This document shows, one piece after another, positions 6,136 to 9,309 of a DNA stretch of 9,309 nucleotides. The stretch lies in NCBI GenBank assembly GCA_905216075.1, contig CAJMSO010000058.1, positions 1 to 9,309 of the forward strand, in the 5' to 3' direction. Positions within the stretch are counted from its first letter, which is position 1; each line of letters begins with the position of its first letter. The notes beneath the pieces are model-generated. The model ran no database searches and had not been told where the DNA came from. It saw nothing but the letters and a program-made list of their open reading frames with translations. The translations under genes were made by a program, and so were the position numbers. This DNA is from an uncultured bacterium. GTDB lineage: Bacteria > Actinomycetota > Coriobacteriia > Coriobacteriales > Coriobacteriaceae.

Positions 6136-6150
6136 TTTCGTATGACGAAA
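6136..6150. promoter_or_regulatory. Perfect palindrome, candidate RHH operator
   Basis: TTTCGT-ATG-ACGAAA is a perfect inverted repeat with 6-bp arms and a 3-bp centre, in the only non-coding gap between the DUF192 and RHH genes. Ribbon-helix-helix antitoxins commonly bind such short palindromes. Promoter hexamers around it are weak, so transcription may instead run in from the Tad operon. Confidence 0.4.
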
Positions 6151-6168
6151 GTCCGCTGTCGCCAATTC

Positions 6169-6528
6169 TTACGCCGGCACTTGTTGAAAGGCGGGAGGTG
6201 TAGCGAGGATTGAAGGGCGTTCCAGTACCGCCCAGGCACCGGGACAGGAACACATGTGCCAAGGACGGACGTTTTCGCAGCGTGCGAGGATGTTGCCGTT
6301 CCGGTCGATAAAGGCAATGTCGATGGGATAGGCCATAAAGCAGGTGTGGACCGAAGAGCAGCGTGGGAACGCCATGACGAGCGGCAACCCGTTGGCGGCA
6401 ATCGGAGACCGTCCCAGCATGCCGCGCAGGCGCACGGCAAACGACTCCGCCACCACAAACTCGGCAGGCGTCCAACCCAGCCTGTTGAGCGCCCGCGCGT
6501 AGGCAATGTAGGATGAGACCGCGGTCAC
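6169..6528 (-). CDS. DUF192 domain protein at the end of a Tad pilus operon
   Basis: A 119-residue protein of the DUF192 family, whose molecular function is not established. The core is clear: RLRGMLGR at residues 33-40, MAFPRCSSVHTCFMAYPIDIAFID at 52-75, then CENVRPW at 84-90 and AWAVLERP at 98-105. The usual end of the family, a strand near a GDRV-like turn, is not evident, and the last 15 residues look divergent. Five cysteines (57, 63, 84, 93, 95) are present. The GTG start at 6528-6526 is chosen because it overlaps the tadE stop as GTGA, has GGGGGTGG about 4 nt upstream, and removes a 35-codon extension lying inside tadE. No signal peptide is visible. Its 4-nt overlap with tadE suggests a role tied to pilus assembly, which is inference from position. 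Confidence 0.82.
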   Translation of the reverse strand: MTAVSSYIAYARALNRLGWTPAEFVVAESFAVRLRGMLGRSPIAANGLPLVMAFPRCSSVHTCFMAYPIDIAFIDRNGNILARCENVRPWHMCSCPGAWAVLERPSILATPPAFQQVPA

Positions 6529-7001
6529 GTGACCACCCCCGGACGCCACGGATCGACCGTCACTGCACGCTCGTGAGACAACTTTGCCGGCGCCCCCAGC
6601 GAAACGCCGGCGATGCCGAGCGAGCTCGGCCACGGCTCATAGCGCATGATGCAGGTATAGGTCCTAAACGTGCCGGAAAGCGAAAGCAGACCGCCATCCG
6701 ATGTCGTCGCACCCTGTTCGCTCGAGACCTCGATCTGCAAGTCATAGCCTTCCATGGCATGTTGAATCTGAGCCTGAACGGTCGCGGAGGCATCGATGGA
6801 GCTGCCATCGCCCTCCCCGCTCGGCGCCACGGCATGCGCCAGCACGATATCGGGCACCACGCGGTCGAAGCGTGCGACCGCACCGGCAAAGACCATGACG
6901 TTGTACACGATAAGCGCCAGAACCAGCAGGACGGGCGTGACCACGGCCATCTCGACCGTCGCCTGGGCGCACTCCTCGCGCAGGCGCTTGCGGATGCCCA
7001 T
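6525..7001 (-). CDS. TadE-like minor pseudopilin
   Basis: A 158-residue protein with a basic N-terminus (MGIRKRLREE), then the TadE signature segment AQATVEMAVVTPVLLVLAL leading into a single hydrophobic helix (about residues 12-40), and an outer domain of about 115 residues. In Tad systems TadE-type pseudopilins sit in the cytoplasmic membrane with the C-terminus outside and help assemble or prime the Flp pilus. The glutamate within the hydrophobic segment (E17) is the conserved residue of this class. The start ATG overlaps the TadG-like stop as TAATG, with a modest GGTGG upstream, so translation is probably coupled. The ORF extends further upstream, but that part lies inside the TadG-like gene. 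The stop is shared with the GTG start of the DUF192 gene. Confidence 0.83.
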   Translation of the reverse strand: MGIRKRLREECAQATVEMAVVTPVLLVLALIVYNVMVFAGAVARFDRVVPDIVLAHAVAPSGEGDGSSIDASATVQAQIQHAMEGYDLQIEVSSEQGATTSDGGLLSLSGTFRTYTCIMRYEPWPSSLGIAGVSLGAPAKLSHERAVTVDPWRPGVVT

Positions 7002-9154
7002 TACGACCCACCGCCCAGGGCACCCGCCAGCGTGGCGACATCGACGGTGAGTGGAATGGAACCGCCGCCGGGCAGCGGAATCTCCGCTAGCGTGAACACC
7101 GTGCCGCTGATAGTGCGCTCGACTTGATATTCCAACGCCTCGCAAAGTGCCTTGGGGTCGGTCACGCCCAGCGGAATACTTCGTAGCTTGTCCTGCACTT
7201 TAGAAAGACCTGTGATGTCAGACCCAGGGCTCTTAATGACATTGGCAGTGTCGGTCAGCACCGGCTTTCGTAGGCGCAAGTCGCACGGCTCCAAGCCCAG
7301 CGCCGCCACGGACGCCGAAACGGTATCGCCGAGCCACGATGCAATGGAGCCCAGCGCGCCACTGCTCCCTCCCAGGCCATCGATCATCTCATCCATAAGC
7401 TCGTCGGCCGAGCCTTGGATGTCTCCGTATCCCACAAGCAGCCGTCCCCAAACATCCATGACGCCATCGAGTACGCCGGCAACGCCACCCGAACGTTCCT
7501 CCAACGTCGAGAAAAACCGCGAGAGAACGTTGTTCTGCGCCGTCGCGTCATCGGGTGCCAGCACCGCAGCAGAGATCGCACCGCGCTCACCAAGTCTGAC
7601 TGTCGTGTTAAACGAAGAGTTGAGCTCATCGGGGCTCGAGATGGCACCCGAAACCGCAAAGGAGACCACGCCGTTGCGACCGGGCGGGGCGATACGCGGA
7701 CGCTCGCCCGAAAGCGTTTTAATAGCCTCGTCAAACGCATTGCCCGCACGGTCAGCCTCGTCCTCGGTCTGGCGCATGAGCTCAAGCTCTTTGTTGCGGC
7801 ATTCGACGTAGTCTTCCAGAGCGTCTTTGAATCGATCAAAGTGGTACTCGAAGCCGTTTTCGATTGAAGTCGAAGGAGCCGCAACGGCGCCGAGCGACGA
7901 AACACCAAAATGGCATCTGTTGCATTTGTCCTGCCCGTCATAAGCAGCGACCGAGGCTAGCCCGCCTGGCGTCCCTTTCTTATAGTTGGGGCAACTCGTT
8001 CCGTAATGCAGATACGTCTTGCCATCATTGGCACTGGCTGGCCACACCGCATCGGTATAGAGCTCCGTCGCTCGCACCTCGTCGGTGTTGCGCGGCAACA
8101 GCGGGATATAGAAAGCGACTTCATCTCCGTCCTCGGTTACATATGCACGATTGACCTCTGTACTCGCATAGGTGTAAAACGCCTTGCGCGCCGCCGACTC
8201 CGCCTTCGTCTCGACGCTTGAACCCTGCGGTTTTTCGTCTGCCAGGCGTTGACGGTAGTAGGTCTTCGCGCGGTCGAGCGCCACCTGTGGCTCCCACGAA
8301 ATGCTCGAGGCATAATGCGGGTTCTGCTCACCCGAGAGCTTTGCCAAACTCCTCGTACGTTCCCACATGCATGAACAGCTACCGACCGAAGCCGGAACCG
8401 ATCCACCGCAATCCGCAAGCCAGGCGCGTTCTTTTGCTTTCGCCGTCTCCTCCAAGGCCTTCTGCAGCTCATCTGCTGCGCGCTCCAGATCTTTCGATGT
8501 GTCTTTAATGGCATCGGTCGAGATCTCAGAACCCTCGAGCGCAACGAAATCCGACTCGGACGTCCTGGGCACGGCAAGCGCCGTACCGGTATAGGTCACA
8601 CTATCGGTATCCTGCGCCGACACCGCCTGCGTGGCACGCGCGGCAATCAGATACGGCAGAGCCGTCTCGATTTTCTGCAAGCCTTCCGATGCGCTTTTGG
8701 CAAACTTGTTGCGCGTTTTAATGATCTCAATCCCGGTGTCGACCATATTGCCGGCAACTGGTTCGGCACCCGGGATGAGGATGGCGACCAGGCCCGTCCC
8801 GATCGTGGCAAACCCCGCTAGCCCCAGACTCAAGATGCTCGCATCAACCACCGTGGCAGCCGTGTGATAGGACGACACTACGTTGGCACCCGCCAGCGCG
8901 CCGCTATCGGCCGCCACCTGGGTGTCCCCCGCGCGCGACATGCTCCATATCGCCGCGGTCGACGAAAACAACAACGTGAGCACCACTAGGATGACCACGG
9001 CAGAAGAAAGCGTGGTGTAGGCACCGTCTTCGATAAACAGGTCGATACCGGCGCGGCCCATAAAGCCGCCTCGCTTGCGATGGCAGCTCGGACGGCGCGT
9101 CAAAACGCGTCTAGACCAGAAACGCTTAATCCCATGCAGCAATCCACGAATCAT
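7001..9154 (-). CDS. Large TadG-like pilus assembly protein
   Basis: A 717-residue protein. A strongly basic N-terminus (residues 1-33) is followed by a single strong membrane helix at about 51-70 (AVVILVVLTLLFSSTAAIW). The motif AADSGALAGANVV at 81-93 resembles the A-A-D-A-A-L-A-G-A element of TadG/TadE-like proteins. A weaker hydrophobic stretch lies at 105-128. A likely coiled coil covers about 216-245. The long outer region has nine cysteines (249, 260, 262, 388, 411, 414, 452, 624, 671), suggesting disulfides. The C-terminus is rich in Gly and hydrophobic residues (IPLPGGGSIPLTVDVATLAGALGGGS at 692-717). No von Willebrand A (DxSxS) motif is evident, unlike many TadG proteins. The ATG at 9154-9152 is chosen for its GGAGG at 6-nt spacing, and it overlaps the gene before it by 29 nt. 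A second possible start is Met32. The role in pilus assembly or anchoring is inferred from the N-terminus and its neighbours. Confidence 0.8.
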   Translation of the reverse strand: MIRGLLHGIKRFWSRRVLTRRPSCHRKRGGFMGRAGIDLFIEDGAYTTLSSAVVILVVLTLLFSSTAAIWSMSRAGDTQVAADSGALAGANVVSSYHTAATVVDASILSLGLAGFATIGTGLVAILIPGAEPVAGNMVDTGIEIIKTRNKFAKSASEGLQKIETALPYLIAARATQAVSAQDTDSVTYTGTALAVPRTSESDFVALEGSEISTDAIKDTSKDLERAADELQKALEETAKAKERAWLADCGGSVPASVGSCSCMWERTRSLAKLSGEQNPHYASSISWEPQVALDRAKTYYRQRLADEKPQGSSVETKAESAARKAFYTYASTEVNRAYVTEDGDEVAFYIPLLPRNTDEVRATELYTDAVWPASANDGKTYLHYGTSCPNYKKGTPGGLASVAAYDGQDKCNRCHFGVSSLGAVAAPSTSIENGFEYHFDRFKDALEDYVECRNKELELMRQTEDEADRAGNAFDEAIKTLSGERPRIAPPGRNGVVSFAVSGAISSPDELNSSFNTTVRLGERGAISAAVLAPDDATAQNNVLSRFFSTLEERSGGVAGVLDGVMDVWGRLLVGYGDIQGSADELMDEMIDGLGGSSGALGSIASWLGDTVSASVAALGLEPCDLRLRKPVLTDTANVIKSPGSDITGLSKVQDKLRSIPLGVTDPKALCEALEYQVERTISGTVFTLAEIPLPGGGSIPLTVDVATLAGALGGGS

Positions 9155-9308
9155 AATCTCCCTCCAGCCATTCGGGACGTGATTGATACGAGACATCGAC
9201 CTTGAGCTCAACGTAGCCGCCCTCGGCGGTACCACCCATAACCTGCGCAAACGCACCGATCACAGGCAACGGCTTGCCCTCGCCGGAAACGGACACGGAC
9301 GAGACGCC
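9126..9308 (-). CDS. C-terminus of a probable Tad pilus protein (5' end outside window)
   Basis: The last 60 residues of a gene entering from the window edge, ending in TAA at 9128-9126. The fragment has a Gly/Ser/Val-rich stretch (VSSVSVSGEGKPLPVIGAF) and ends SYQSRPEWLEGDYDSWIAAWD. This looks like the outer beta-rich end of a TadE/TadF-type minor pilin. Its Tad assignment rests mainly on the 29-nt overlap with the TadG-like gene and on the order of the operon. The membrane segment that would confirm it is outside the window. Confidence 0.65.
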   Translation of the reverse strand, partial: GVSSVSVSGEGKPLPVIGAFAQVMGGTAEGGYVELKVDVSYQSRPEWLEGDYDSWIAAWD

Positions 9309-9309
9309 G

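Noticed and set aside
6525..6532. TCACGTGA palindrome at the tadE/DUF192 junction as an operator
   Set aside because: It is formed by the overlapping stop and start codons within coding sequence, and an 8-bp palindrome is expected by chance in DNA of this length.
7910..7924. CNRCH at residues 411-415 of the TadG-like protein, a c-type haem motif
   Set aside because: It is a single CxxCH in a protein with no other haem ligand context and no cytochrome maturation genes nearby. Disulfide or metal-binding use of these cysteines is as likely.

Overview
The window is high-GC DNA with densely packed genes. All eight protein genes I support, and the one tRNA gene, are on the minus strand, so the biology reads from high to low coordinates. 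Codon use, the ancestral-type housekeeping proteins (MetG, RsmI, RsmA, TatD) and a Tad/Flp pilus locus fit an actinobacterium. My best guess is the Coriobacteriia (Collinsella-like). That is inference from protein flavour, not from a marker gene.

Reading in transcription order: (1) 9308-6169 is the distal end of a Tad (tight adherence, Flp pilus) operon. It holds the last 60 residues of a probable minor pilin-like protein, a 717-aa TadG-like protein with one N-terminal membrane anchor and a large Cys-containing outer region, a 158-aa TadE-like pseudopilin and a 119-aa DUF192 protein. Neighbouring genes overlap by 29, 1 and 4 nt, so they are probably translationally coupled. (2) 6168-5789 holds a perfect 6-3-6 palindrome, a tiny frame ending in a 4-nt overlap, and a 95-aa ribbon-helix-helix protein that resembles an antitoxin but has no toxin next to it. 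(3) 5713-5343 is a tRNA-Phe(GAA) gene with a good sigma70-type promoter and an intrinsic terminator. The terminator plus the last 18 nt of the tRNA body are duplicated exactly 186 bp away (70-bp direct repeats). The 116 bp between the repeats is GC-rich and strongly self-complementary. An 18-bp-stem hairpin follows. (4) 5206-4040 is a GH5-type glucanase-like gene with its own promoter region. (5) 4033-1 holds rsmI, metG, rsmA and the start of tatD.

Genes in (5) serve translation and RNA/DNA maintenance: methionyl-tRNA charging, methylation of 16S rRNA at C1402 and at the two adenines near its 3' end, and a TatD-family nuclease. An intrinsic terminator separates metG from rsmA-tatD. The GH5-like gene stands only 6 nt before rsmI, so it probably shares a transcript with it. 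It is the most interesting protein here. It keeps the fold and the nucleophile glutamate of exo-1,3-glucanases, but the acid/base NEP motif reads DTP and the conserved DLH histidine is alanine. It also has no signal peptide.

No phage, IS transposase, CRISPR array or rRNA gene was seen. The clearest unexplained structures are the duplicated tRNA-Phe tail with its structured spacer, and the orphan antitoxin-like gene with its palindrome.
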